Source: Spraguea lophii (Eukaryota; Microsporidia; Spragueidae). Taken from it: a stretch of DNA of 64,000 bases. Location of the stretch: the NCBI GenBank assembly GCA_001887945.1, contig LDOQ01000069.1, positions 39,670-103,669 on the forward strand, written 5' to 3'. The translations under genes and the position numbers were made by a program. Shown in pieces: positions 40,546-50,239 of the stretch. Every line of letters begins with the position of its first letter. Within the stretch, counting starts at the first letter, position 1. The notes below the pieces were generated by a model. It was not told the DNA's origin. It did no database searches and saw only the letters and a program-made list of their open reading frames with translations.

Positions 40546-41876
40546 CTCGCCTTCTAATGGAAAATAAAAAAAATAGAATTCCTAATTTATTTCATATCAT
40601 AACACTGACAATTTTTATTGAATTAGAATTACAACAAATAGTTTTATTAAAGACCAAAAAATACATTATAACAATAGGAATTTTATAAGTATTGCCAGAT
40701 GCCTGTAATTATCTTTCAAATAACTCTTAACAATATATTTTTTATGTTTAAACTTATTTTCGAATTTTTCCAAATAAGGTTGCTTTATTGAATTCTATTA
40801 ACTACTTTTGACAGTTAATGAACTAATTTAAACTGTCCTTTTTAGGTAACTTTAGTTACAATATTACGAATTATTATTTCAATAATTTTTTTCAATAGAA
40901 ATTTCTTTAAAAACTTTATATAAATAAATGGTAAATTTTTTAAGGAATAAATAAATATTTTTTTTTTAAATTTTACATATTACCATACATAATTAAATAT
41001 AATGATTAAAATGAGACTAAGGTTGATATTAAAGAGAAAAATTTTCTATTGATCCTTAAACTTGTTTTCGAGTTTAAGATGAGCTTTTTAAATAAACCAT
41101 AAAGCTTACGAATGAAGGTTCGAATAAGAACCTCTTAATCCAATTGATATAATACTCATCATTTCATTAATTTAACATCCTATCAACGTATCACAAACAT
41201 ATGACCCTGTTTTGTTTCTCTTATAGAATATGATACATATAAAATATATTTTTTAGAAAAACTTAGATATAATAAAATATATTTTACAAAACGTTGATGT
41301 AATGTAGATAACAAACATTTCATTCATTGGATTCAAATCCATCACTCAGAATTCTTATTATAAAAAAATTATTTTATTGTAAAAAGATCATTTGTTGTGT
41401 GTATATTATGTAATGTAATTTAAATATTTATTAAAACCTTCATGTATCCACGTCAACATTGTAATTATTTATTACAATTACCAAATCTAATTTTACACAA
41501 TAACGTAGAAAGATTCTTATATCATTAAAATTATAAAAATCACGTATTTGTATTATACACAAATTTCTAACACACTGGAAGATACTCTAACATAGTATTA
41601 ATATTAATATCTATATTTCTAAACAAAGTAATTAACAACAAACATTATTATTTTAAAATATCAAAACATTACATATTATTTATAATTTATTTGAAATTCT
41701 TGGTAGATAAAGTTTCTGTTCAATATACAAATATATTTTAATCAATAAAAATTCAGTAGATTTTATATATAAAATATAAAATAATATTCTTTGTTGTTAC
41801 ATCCATAAAACATTTCTTTTTTTAAAATAAAAAATATTTTATATACAAATATAAAAAATTTATTTGCATCAACCTT

Positions 41877-42767
41877 ATGGAGATGCTCAAAGAAAAACTA
41901 ATAAATGGGCATTGTCTAACATCAGAAGAAATAGAATTTGTATGTGAAAGAGCAATAGAAGTACTTATGACAGAACCAAATGTAGTATATGTTTCAACAC
42001 CTGTTAATATATGCGGTGATATTCACGGCCAATATTTTGATTTATTAAATATTTTCAAAATAATAGGAACACCACCAGAAAGTAAATTTATTTTTTTGGG
42101 TGATTATGTGGATAGAGGAGAAAATTCTATAGAAACAATAACATTACTTCTTTTACTTAAAGTAATGTATCCAGAAAGAATTATATTGTTAAGAGGAAAT
42201 CATGAAACGAGAGAAATTTCAAGAATATATGGATTTTATGATGAAGTAAAGAAAACATATGGAAGTAGCCATATTTGGTGGCTTATCACAGAAGTTTTTG
42301 AATTTTTTTGTTTGGGTGCTATCGTGGATGGAAGGATTTTTTGTGTACATGGAGGTATATCGCCTAATCTAATTTCTATCCACCAAATACAAAGGATTTC
42401 AAGATTTAAAAAAATTTTACATAAATCCAATGTAACGGATCTTTTATGGAGCGATCCGTATAATGAAAATGGATTTGCCCCGAATAAAAGAGGTGCTGGT
42501 TATTTTTTCGGGAATGATGTTCTTAGAGAATTTCTTGAATTAAATGATCTCACAAAAATTATAAGAGCGCATCAACTGATAGTTGAAGGTTATAAAATAC
42601 ACTATGAGGATAAATCCTGTGTTACTGTATTTAGTGCACCTAATTATATGTATAGGTGTGGTAATATAGGAAGTGTATGTACTGTTTTTGAAGATTTAGA
42701 CATTAATGATAATAGTTTTACGAATTTTAAAGAAGTAGAATATCAAAAGAGGAATAAAAATGAATAA
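41877..42767 (+). CDS. PP2A-family Ser/Thr phosphatase catalytic subunit (PP4/PP6-like)
   Basis: Metallophosphatase of 296 residues with all PPP motifs: GDIHG (47-51), GDYVDR (75-80), GNHE (107-110), then VHGGISPN and RAHQLIVEGY. The spacing and the KRGAGYFFGNDV and SAPNYMYRCGN segments place it in the PP2A/PP4/PP6 group rather than PP1. DLLWSDPYNENGF resembles Sit4/PP6, and the C-terminal region PP4. The conserved C-terminal YFL methylation tail of PP2A is missing (it ends KRNKNE). It sits upstream of a glutaredoxin gene with no sign of co-regulation. Confidence 0.9.
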   Translation: MEMLKEKLINGHCLTSEEIEFVCERAIEVLMTEPNVVYVSTPVNICGDIHGQYFDLLNIFKIIGTPPESKFIFLGDYVDRGENSIETITLLLLLKVMYPERIILLRGNHETREISRIYGFYDEVKKTYGSSHIWWLITEVFEFFCLGAIVDGRIFCVHGGISPNLISIHQIQRISRFKKILHKSNVTDLLWSDPYNENGFAPNKRGAGYFFGNDVLREFLELNDLTKIIRAHQLIVEGYKIHYEDKSCVTVFSAPNYMYRCGNIGSVCTVFEDLDINDNSFTNFKEVEYQKRNKNE

Positions 42768-42859
42768 AATAAAAATAATATTTATTTTTCATAGATTATA
42801 TCATTAAAGTTATTTTTTAGAAATATCAACATTTTATTTATTTTTATTCATTTTTATCC

Positions 42860-43456
42860 ATGGCTGAAGAAAATTTGAACAATGAATTTTTCATTCTATC
42901 TCAAAATAACAATATAATAGCACACGACAATGATGAATCCATTCCACAAAAGTTTTTTGATATAATAGATAATGATAAATATATTCTTATAGATTTAAAA
43001 ACATCTGATACATTGAAAGAAGCATTCATAAAATATTTTGGTGTAAAAAAGCTTCCAGTGTTAATAAGTTACAATGTAAGAATATATGATGATAGAAAAA
43101 TAAATGAAAAGAAAAAAAGGAGAGATTCCAATCTAAGAGCAAAAACGAATGAAATAATCGAAAATACTATAAATTCTAGTAAAATAGTAATTTTTATTAA
43201 AGGAACACCAGAAAGACCAGAATGTAAGTTTTCCAGAGCATTAATAAATTTATTTGATGAAATGAATCTTGTTAACGGTAGAGATTATAATTATTATAAT
43301 ATCTTTTTAAATAACCATGTAAGATCTTTGTTAAAAGAAATAAATTCATGGCCTACATTTCCACAGGTATATATCGATAAGGTATTCTGTGGTGGATTGG
43401 ATATTTTAAAACAAATGAAAGATAAAAAAGTATTAGAAAAAATGATATTTGAATAA
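42860..43456 (+). CDS. Monothiol glutaredoxin (Grx3/4-type) with altered CGFS site
   Basis: Fe-S cluster-binding glutaredoxin. The 198-residue protein has a reduced thioredoxin-like N-terminus (about 1-75), a basic linker (NEKKKRRDS), then a glutaredoxin domain at 96-198. This domain shows IFIKGTPERPECKFSRAL, WPTFPQVYIDKVFCGGLDIL and the cis-Pro of TFPQ. The CGFS active site is CKFS (residues 122-125): the Cys ligand is kept but Gly is Lys. Such proteins deliver [2Fe-2S] clusters in the cytosol; a mitosomal role is possible, but no presequence is evident. Confidence 0.88.
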   Translation: MAEENLNNEFFILSQNNNIIAHDNDESIPQKFFDIIDNDKYILIDLKTSDTLKEAFIKYFGVKKLPVLISYNVRIYDDRKINEKKKRRDSNLRAKTNEIIENTINSSKIVIFIKGTPERPECKFSRALINLFDEMNLVNGRDYNYYNIFLNNHVRSLLKEINSWPTFPQVYIDKVFCGGLDILKQMKDKKVLEKMIFE

Positions 43457-43471
43457 AAAGTAACATTTGAA

Positions 43472-43993
43472 ATTTATTATTGGTTATTTTTTTACGAATG
43501 AAACTTTTATTTATCAAAGCTTCCTGGCCGGTTGCGGCCTACCATGGTCTGTGACCTTCGGTTCCTCGAGCGACATTAAACTTGTACTAACTGGTTTCAC
43601 TACAGATATGCATTAATCTCATCTTACCTTATGCTCCAGAGTGTTAGGATTTTGCGTATGGTGCGCGTCGCCGCCCCCACTTCCAGCTCTTAAGGAATTC
43701 CCAGCCTCTTTCGTTGCATAGTATTGGCCGAGTCACAAATCAATACAGGGATTGCAACTACATCAGCTGAACACTACTTTAATCTAGTAGCGGGGCCGTC
43801 ATACAAGGCACAGCTATGCTGTGCTATCGAAACCTCACCCACTCAACAACCTTTTTCTTCTCTTCTCCGTTTATTATTATTCTTTTTTTTGTTTTGAAAT
43901 TTTTTTCTGGATGAGGGATTCGAACCCGCCAGGCTTGGAGTTTGGTTACCACCCCACGACCACTGGGCCAGGCGGGACTATTTATTATTGGTT
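43472..43993 (-). mobile_element. Full-length tRNA-derived SINE with target-site duplication
   Basis: The element spans 43486-43979 (494 bp, minus strand). It is flanked by a perfect 14-bp duplication ATTTATTATTGGTT (43472-43485 and 43980-43993). The 5' head is tRNA-like: box A TGGCCCAGTGG (complement of 43960-43970) and box B GGTTCGAATCC (complement of 43916-43926), 33 bases apart. A unique body follows. Near the 3' end is the GC-rich module GACCATGGTAGGCCGCAACC, then GATAAATAAAAGTTTCATTC and a short A-tail (43487-43493). This is the structure of a Pol III SINE. It is much richer in GC than its surroundings. Confidence 0.9.
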
Positions 43994-44984
43994 TAAGATA
44001 TTTTTTTGTTTAACAAATTTTATTAAAATCTTAGAATATAATTTTATATTTTATTTATATTTATTTAATTATCAATATTTATTTCTTAGGTAACTAATTA
44101 TTTCATAACATAGTATTATTCAACAAACAGATGTATTATTTTGATATAATAATTAAAGTTTTATTTAAACAATAATTAATATTCACACATATTTTATTAT
44201 TTTTTAGAAAATTCTGAATAAGAAAAAGTTACATTTATATTGTGATTTGATTACTATACCACAATTATTAGAATAAATGAATTAGCGAAAATAGATAAAA
44301 GTATAATAAAATTTAAAATAATTTAAAAAAAATATAATAAACATTTAAAGAATAATAAATATTTGAATATAAAACAAAAATAGAAAAATCTAAATAAATA
44401 AAAATATAATAAACAAATAAAAACATACAATAAAAGTAAATTTAAATATATTTTTATAAAATATCTAATTATATATGTTATTTTACATTCATAAACTTTT
44501 TTCTATAAAATAACAAAAAATCTTCTTAATTTTTTATATATTTTTTTGATCTTTTTTTAATAATATTATAAAATATTTAAATATTAATATAATAAGATAA
44601 GATAAAATATTATAACATTTAAATATTAATAAAATAAGGTAATATAAAATATTATCTTACTTTTTTTTATTTTTCTTTAACATAAAATTATTATGAATAT
44701 TTTATTTATATTTAAATTTTCAAAAAAAAAGAGATCTAATGAAATAACTTTTACACAAAACAAATAAAAATAGTGGATGCATTGTTTTTAAGAAGAAATA
44801 TTTTTTTTCTATTTTTCAAAATCTCATATTTAATTTTCATAAATATCTCTTAATAGATGTCAAACAAAGCTATAAATAGTCGAGAAATTTTTATCCCATG
44901 ATAATTTTCTGAATTCACAACATTTACAATAATTATGAATAGATGAATGGTACTCTTTATATATTATGAATAATAGCAATATAT

Positions 44985-45097
44985 ATATATATCTATTTGA
45001 AGAATGACAGTTCTGACACAACGCCACATGAGCAAATCGGCTGTGACGCTATGGGCTTGCTGTAAGATACTAAAAATCTTTCAGAATAGATATATAT
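44985..45097. ncRNA. Candidate structured RNA, hairpin 1 of a pair
   Basis: A 13-bp perfect outer stem (44985-44997 with 45085-45097) extends inward by TGAA/TTCA with small bulges. An inner ACAG/CTGT pairing follows, then a loop containing a 28-base core at 45026-45053 that begins ACATGAGCAAATCGGCTGTG. The same core recurs in hairpin 2 with stems of different sequence. The strand is not determinable, and I could not match the core to any RNA family I know. Confidence 0.5.
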
Positions 45098-45127
45098 TGT
45101 ATAGAAAAGAAACAGAATAAATAATAT

Positions 45128-45205
45128 AACATGAAATAAATTAATGAATATTGAAGATAAGAAATTAACATGAAATAAATTAATGAATATTGAAGATAGG
45201 AAATG
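45128..45205. repeat. Tandem direct repeat, 39-bp period, two units
   Basis: AACATGAAATAAATTAATGA followed by ATATTGAAGATA occurs at about 45128 and 45167. The second unit runs into the left arm of RNA hairpin 2. Confidence 0.8.
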
Positions 45206-45280
45206 TTTAGTTGGGCAGAATGCAACATGAGCAAATCGGCTGTGACGCTATGATGATAGCTGCAAAACTAAATATTTCTT
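45198..45280. ncRNA. Candidate structured RNA, hairpin 2 of a pair
   Basis: A 15-bp stem, AGGAAATGTTTAGTT (45198-45212) with AACTAAATATTTCTT (45266-45280), contains two G-U pairs. Then comes an inner GCAG/CTGC pairing (45215-45218 with 45260-45263), and a loop holding the identical 28-base core at 45225-45252. The stem sequence is unrelated to that of hairpin 1 although its position around the core is equivalent, which argues for a selected RNA (or DNA cruciform) shape. Confidence 0.5.
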
Positions 45281-45594
45281 ATTTTAAATATTCATTAAAG
45301 AAGAATTAGATTATGATTATTGAATAAAAAAAATAAAGGGTAATTATTTTAGATATTTAATATTATAATTATTTTTAATATTGTATATATTTCAGTTTAT
45401 AATTATTTTTTAATATTATATATATTTCATTATTGGTTGAGTTTCTTCACTCATTAAATAATTCACATATCTATTATTTGTTTATTTCCAAATATACTTA
45501 AATCTCGTTCTTACACATAGTCAAAAGAATAAAGTTTTATTTATTTTACGATCATCATTCTTTTAAACAGAAAGAGATTCAAAGCCCGTTCTTA

Positions 45595-45655
45595 ATTTGA
45601 TATTAAATGAATTATTAATCAATAAAAATTTGATATTAAATGAATTATTAATCAA
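45595..45655. repeat. Tandem direct repeat, 33-bp period, two units
   Basis: ATTTGATATTAAATGAATTA plus TTAATCAA is present twice, at 45595 and 45628. Confidence 0.8.
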
Positions 45656-45858
45656 CGTAGTCATATTAACTGATTATTTTTAAAATTGAATATTAAAATC
45701 TCCATACAAAACATAATTAAGATATATTTTTAATATTCATCTATAAAACTATTTAATTACCTTGTTATCATATTATATTTTTCTAAGAAAGAATTTGAAT
45801 TCACATAATTATCATTTGATACAATACAACAAGATTATCCTCAGATTGAAAAATATAT

Positions 45859-45953
45859 AAAAAATATAAATTTAAATTGTTATGAATATAAAAATCATAG
45901 AATGAAAAAAAATATAAAATTAAATTGTTATGAATATAAAAATCATAGAATGA
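45859..45953. repeat. Tandem direct repeat, about 47-bp period, two units
   Basis: TTAAATTGTTATGAATATAA followed by AAATCATAGAATGAAAAAA occurs twice with one or two indels. Confidence 0.8.
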
Positions 45954-46527
45954 AAAAATGTATTATTGTTCTCATGTAATAATTTAAATTTAAATTTTTT
46001 AAATATTTCATTCCCTTTTACAATGAACATTTAGTATTATACCTAAAAAGATTACAAACACAATAAATCTAATAAAGAGGTGATTATATTATATAGACAA
46101 TCCCAAAACTTTAGAGTATACGGTAAGACATAATCAATTTACATCATAACATATAATAAATACAAGTAGAAGGTATTTATGAACAGATATTATTCATTAT
46201 ACCATTTCTTGCAAATAATTAAAAAATTTTATATTACATTGCAAATATTTTCTTATATTATTTATCAAAATCTCAGATAATTTAATTCTTATTGCTCTGA
46301 AATTTTTATATAATTTTATAATAAATAAAAATCATATTAATATAAATTGAATTATTGAGATTTATCTTCTATTCGTCTAAAATCAAAAATATTTATTATT
46401 ATTAAAATATAAAATTTTATAAAAATTTCAAAGTAATATTATTTTATCTACACAATAATAAATAACATCTCCTTTATTTTTCATTTCTCCTTTTTCCAAT
46501 GATATATATTTCTATTTCTATGATTGT

Positions 46528-46974
46528 ATGGACATTAACAGATTAACAGAAGAAATAGAAAAAAATCTAAAATCCGGAAAAGAATTACGTATGAAAGATA
46601 TATACAAGATAGATTCAATAGTAGAAAACCCAATATCTATTCTCATATTAAAAAAATATTCTATAGATAAGAAATTAGATTATAAACGAATGTTTAACGA
46701 TATTAGTAATTTTATTTTAAGTAACGATTTAAACCAAAAATTAGAATATTTATTTTCTATTTATGATTTAGATGGAGATGGATTAATTTCTAAAAAAGAT
46801 TTATTTGCTTTGTTAAGAGCAATATGCGATAAATTAATGGAAGATGAAAATTTAAATTGTATAGTAGATAGAACATTCATAGATTTAAAATGTGAGAAAT
46901 ATATTAAGTATCAGGATTTTTATGAGCTTATATCTAAAAATTCAAAAAATCTAAAAAAATTTATGAAATGCTGA
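46528..46974 (+). CDS. CNB1: Calcineurin B-like regulatory subunit with one canonical EF-hand
   Basis: Calcium-binding regulatory subunit of the phosphatase calcineurin. The 148-residue protein aligns with calcineurin B from residue 28 on (IVENPISILILKKY, DYKRMFNDISNFI, LNQKLEYLFSIYDLDGDGLI, then CIVDRTF). Of the four EF-hands only the loop at 80-91 (DLDGDGLISKKD) keeps canonical ligands. The others are degenerate or lost, and the N-terminal hand is very short. No CCC motif precedes the start. A calcineurin A gene is not in this window. Another EF-hand protein of the CNB/CHP group is possible. Confidence 0.8.
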   Translation: MDINRLTEEIEKNLKSGKELRMKDIYKIDSIVENPISILILKKYSIDKKLDYKRMFNDISNFILSNDLNQKLEYLFSIYDLDGDGLISKKDLFALLRAICDKLMEDENLNCIVDRTFIDLKCEKYIKYQDFYELISKNSKNLKKFMKC

Positions 46975-48001
46975 TATTAAAATATTTAAAAAAGGTAAAA
47001 GTATTAAACTTTAAAAATAACAAATTATATTAAATCTATAAAATAAAAATTATCTTTGAAGTTGTAAAAGAAATATATTGGAAAAAAATTTATTTTTTTA
47101 TTATATACATTATATTATTAATTTATCATATATTCTAATGTCATAAGTCACTTACTTAGTTACTTAGTTATAGGTCATTTCTATATAATTTCATTCTAGA
47201 ATTGGTGCAATTTAAAAATTCAAATTTTTATTGTAATTTCAACGAACGAATATGTTTTATATAAAAACCTTTTAAGATTTTTTAATAAAGACCATAAAAA
47301 ATAAATATAAATCAGAAAATAATAAAGATAATATTATACATTTTATTACGAATACCTAAAACAATAAAAATTGCTTTTATTAATACCGAGCAAGCCCATA
47401 ACTTCATGAGGTTTAAAATTACAAAATTTAAAAAAAAGGAATTCATATATTATTGTAAAATATGTAACCGAAGCGAGTTAATTGTTGTCGTGGCCCAGAG
47501 TAAGTTTGCGAGTTATTTATGCCATTAAAACAACATTTTTCAGAAAAAATGGATACTTAGCATGGTTCACCACATTATTGAATGATTTAAAATTCTAGAT
47601 TTAAGAATGAGAAAGGAGAATATAAAAATATTTTTAATACCCGATAATAAGTTAGTACACCATTTAAAACATATTGAACCATATTTTGTATCATAAAACA
47701 TCCCGTTTAAGATACATCTGCTATGCCGTAGATCTATAAATTGTTTCAAGCGATATTATAAAATTTTATGTTAGAAATATATCATTAAAAGAAAAAGCAA
47801 AAGAGAATACTGATTATCTCACAGAAATAATACAGTTTAAATTTCACAACTATATCACAATTATTACGAACGAAAAATTACCGATTATTTCATTAAAAAA
47901 AATAATTTGTAAGTAATCAATTTAAATTTGTTTTTTTTCAAAAAAGTTATATCAATCATTAAATTATCTTTTATTTATTATTTAAGAAATTATTTTTATA
48001 T
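46975..48001. other. Intergenic, nothing firm
   Basis: AT-rich. A string near 47488-47510 (TTGTCGTGGCCCAGAGTAAG) resembles the SINE A-box region but lacks a B box. A 60-codon minus-strand frame at 47567-47749 has no family resemblance. Confidence 0.4.
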
Positions 48002-48946
48002 TTATTTTGGACTGTTTAAATCTAAAGCCAATCCCAACACATGATCACACGACCCAAGATCAAATACTTCTAATATCGACAATGCCAATAAAGAATAACA
48101 GGTATGATATATATCCGATGGATTACCCACCATATCAGTAAATCCACCATCTTCATTATGACAAGATAAAATAAAATTAATAAGTTTCTCCTTATCAATA
48201 AGAATATGAGAGTCAAGAATTTTTAAAGAAGATAATCCATAAAATGAATAACACGTATCTTCTTTTTTATTGGGCCTGCCATTAAAACCTCCACTTTCCT
48301 GTTGTCGTAAGAGAATAAATTTTATAATTTTATTTTTATCTACACAATCTAAAAATCCCAATATGGATAAAGATCCAAGAGAACAATAAGTCTGTGCCAA
48401 ATGCGATTCTGCCTGTGGTTGAAGACCAAAACCACCATCTTTATTATAACAATCCAAAATAAAATATTCAATAGAATTTATATCAAAACCATTGATTTTT
48501 AAAAAATATAAAAAATCGGATTCTTCACCTTCCCATTCAAATTGAAAAAATAAAGAGCCTAAAGCCGCAATAGTAAATCTATTATCTTCTTCTCCAAAGT
48601 CATCGCCATACCTACATTTAAATCTCTTTAAATATTCAATTGTATTTTTATCATAAGAATTATAATTTAAAGAACGTAAAACCAAAAGAGCAAAAAATGT
48701 AGAAAATACATGTGAAGGATAACCAACACACGGCCCATAACCTCCGTCTGAATTTTTACAATTTAAAATATAATTTATATATCCTTCTCGTATTTTTTCT
48801 ATCTCATCATAACAACATAATAATTTTAATGATGTAACAACAAAATACATCAATTTTATTTTGTAAAATTCCTTCTTTATTGACAGATCTTCTTTACCTT
48901 CATTACATTTTAAAATATACGATTTTATTTTTTCTTTATAAAACAT
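48002..48946 (-). CDS. BET2: Rab geranylgeranyltransferase beta subunit (Bet2-like)
   Basis: Catalytic subunit that attaches geranylgeranyl groups to Rab GTPases. The 314-residue protein is an alpha-alpha barrel with repeated GGF/GGY motifs (SDGGYGPCVGYPSH, KDGGFGLQPQAESH, ESGGFNGRPNKKEDTCYSFY, EDGGFTDMVGNPSDIYHT). The GRP-K-x-EDTCYS segment and the final D..YHT supply zinc ligands. NGRPNKxEDxCYS is the RabGGTase beta form. The start is the ATG at 48944-48946, preceded by CCCCTTAAAT; the frame also extends upstream to a TTG. It works with Ste24/CAAX enzymes in the same broad prenylation pathway. Confidence 0.92.
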   Translation of the reverse strand: MFYKEKIKSYILKCNEGKEDLSIKKEFYKIKLMYFVVTSLKLLCCYDEIEKIREGYINYILNCKNSDGGYGPCVGYPSHVFSTFFALLVLRSLNYNSYDKNTIEYLKRFKCRYGDDFGEEDNRFTIAALGSLFFQFEWEGEESDFLYFLKINGFDINSIEYFILDCYNKDGGFGLQPQAESHLAQTYCSLGSLSILGFLDCVDKNKIIKFILLRQQESGGFNGRPNKKEDTCYSFYGLSSLKILDSHILIDKEKLINFILSCHNEDGGFTDMVGNPSDIYHTCYSLLALSILEVFDLGSCDHVLGLALDLNSPK

Positions 48947-48952
48947 ATTTAA

Positions 48953-48956
48953 GGGG
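48953..48956 (-). promoter_or_regulatory. CCCC start-codon motif of the Bet2-like gene
   Basis: GGGG on the plus strand lies 6 bases upstream (minus strand) of the chosen ATG and supports it over the upstream TTG. Confidence 0.55.
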
Positions 48957-49297
48957 AAAAGAGACAAAAGCTTAAATTTCTAATAATATATTTATGTTTT
49001 ATTCAATAATTTGCATTTTAATATCAAATTAAACTGTTAATTGCTTATTAACAATAAAATATATTTTTTATTTAAGAATTGTTATTTTTACATGGTATTT
49101 TAATCCAATATTACACAATAAAATTATATAATACAATTTCATAATATTATTTTTTTTACTGATATTTTATTATCTTTTTTTTGGAATAATATAAACATTT
49201 TTTATTATAGAATATTTTTATTATGAAAAAAAGAATAATATTCCTTTTTAAATTCCACCAAAAATAGTTTATTTATTTTTTTAAAATTTATACCACC
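48957..49297. other. Divergent intergenic region, nothing recognised
   Basis: AT-rich spacer between divergent genes; no motif other than the start contexts. Confidence 0.4.
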
Positions 49298-50239
49298 ATG
49301 AAAATCAACAATTTTCCATTCCTTAGAAAAATACAATATGCTACACCTGAAGAAATTGTATACGAACCATATAAAAATGATTTAGAAGAAATATGGGACA
49401 AAATGTGTAAAGATTTTGAAAAGAAAATACAGATAGAACAATCTGAACAGATAGAAAATTTAAAATTAAGAAATAAAATATTATTGGCTAAAGTAGAAAT
49501 AGAAATAGCAAAGAAAAATTATGATCTAATAAAAGATAATGTTCTAACAATAGCATCAGCAGAAATAAACAAGAAAGAAACCATCTGTTTAAAAAAAGAT
49601 TTAATAAAAGAAACAGTAAAAATAATAGAAAAACAGAAAGAATTACTTTTAAAAGTTTATAAAGAAGAAGAACATTTATTCAATCTCATAAAAAAATATA
49701 AAAAATATAAAATAAAAATATTTAATGACCATTTACGTATTTACGGAAATAAAAATACATTTCTTACAGTAAAAGAAAAAATAGAAAATAAAAATTTAAT
49801 ACCTAAAGGACTGAATATTGAAATAAAATATAAAAATAAAATATACAAAGCTCAACAAAAACCAAATATTACTGACGATCCAGTACAACAGATGATGAAA
49901 TATATTAAAGAACAAGAAATGGTACAAAAAATAAATAAAGGAGAAATAACAATAGAAATAAATAACAATATAAATAATAATGTAGAAAATGATCCAATAG
50001 CATTATTTGTATTAAAATCCATACACAATAATATAGAAATAAATAAAATAATAGAAAAAATATTTATTTTCATATCACAGAAAATAGCAGAAGAGATTTT
50101 AAAAGAGTTTAAAACAATTTTTATTAAAAAAGATAATATTAAAATATTTTATATATCAAATAAAGAAATAATTAGAACAGAAATATCAGAAAATGATATA
50201 AAAGTTTTTTTAAATGAAAAAGAATTAATTATGAAATAA
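49298..50239 (+). CDS. Unknown coiled-coil protein
   Basis: I do not recognise this 313-residue protein. Residues about 25-135 are strongly charged and heptad-like (long coiled coil). A compact beta-like segment follows (about 138-185: KIFNDHLRIYGNKN, LNIEIKYKNKIYKA), and then an Asn/Ile-rich stretch with INNNINNNVEN. The last 80 residues alternate helices and strands. There is no signal peptide or TM segment. It starts ACCACCATGAAAATC, with no clear CCC. A structural role (kinetochore, spindle or trafficking tether) is conceivable but not supported by any motif. Confidence 0.7.
   Translation: MKINNFPFLRKIQYATPEEIVYEPYKNDLEEIWDKMCKDFEKKIQIEQSEQIENLKLRNKILLAKVEIEIAKKNYDLIKDNVLTIASAEINKKETICLKKDLIKETVKIIEKQKELLLKVYKEEEHLFNLIKKYKKYKIKIFNDHLRIYGNKNTFLTVKEKIENKNLIPKGLNIEIKYKNKIYKAQQKPNITDDPVQQMMKYIKEQEMVQKINKGEITIEINNNINNNVENDPIALFVLKSIHNNIEINKIIEKIFIFISQKIAEEILKEFKTIFIKKDNIKIFYISNKEIIRTEISENDIKVFLNEKELIMK

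Larger units (their letters stand above)
38698..41876. other. 3.2-kb gene-free region with decayed repeats
   Basis: No gene seen. Decayed SINE copies are listed separately at 39365-39730 and 40425-40545. A GC-richer string near 39881-39912 (GTGCCGGGAGTGACGTCATG) precedes a short direct repeat of TTTATAAACAAA (39927-39955). Around 41049-41068 is a small hairpin (AAACTTGTTTTCGAGTTT). The rest is AT-rich. Confidence 0.5.
43457..46527. other. Gene-poor region holding a SINE, twin RNA hairpins and local duplications
   Basis: After the SINE, 44094-44940 is AT-rich without recognisable content. 44985-45280 holds two hairpins with a shared core. Direct repeats lie at 45128-45205, 45595-45655 and 45859-45953 (all listed separately). 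Strings resembling decayed SINE B boxes occur near 45571-45590 (GAGATTCAAAGCCCG) and 45786-45808 (AAGAATTTGAATTCACA). No protein gene is seen. Confidence 0.5.

Noticed and set aside
41330..41346. tRNA T-loop-like string GGATTCAAATCC
   Set aside because: No A box or acceptor stem at the right distance. It is at best another decayed SINE head.
43910..43979. A functional tRNA gene
   Set aside because: A and B boxes are good, but the acceptor ends do not pair and the same 'tRNA' is fused to a repeated body in several copies, so it is a SINE head.
43821..44093. A 90-codon open frame over the SINE head and right flank
   Set aside because: It lies on the strand opposite the SINE, spans the element boundary and target duplication, and its translation is explained by the tRNA-like sequence.
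45026..45252. Hammerhead ribozyme, H/ACA or C/D snoRNA identity for the twin hairpins
   Set aside because: I looked for CUGANGA/GAAA cores, ANANNA/ACA boxes and C/D boxes in the right order on both strands and found none shared by the two copies.
44094..46527. A CRISPR-like or satellite array
   Set aside because: The direct repeats are separate two-unit duplications of different sequence, not a regularly spaced array, and the genome is eukaryotic.
47567..47749. A 60-codon minus-strand frame in the gap after the calcineurin B gene
   Set aside because: No start motif or recognisable family, and the codon content looks non-coding.
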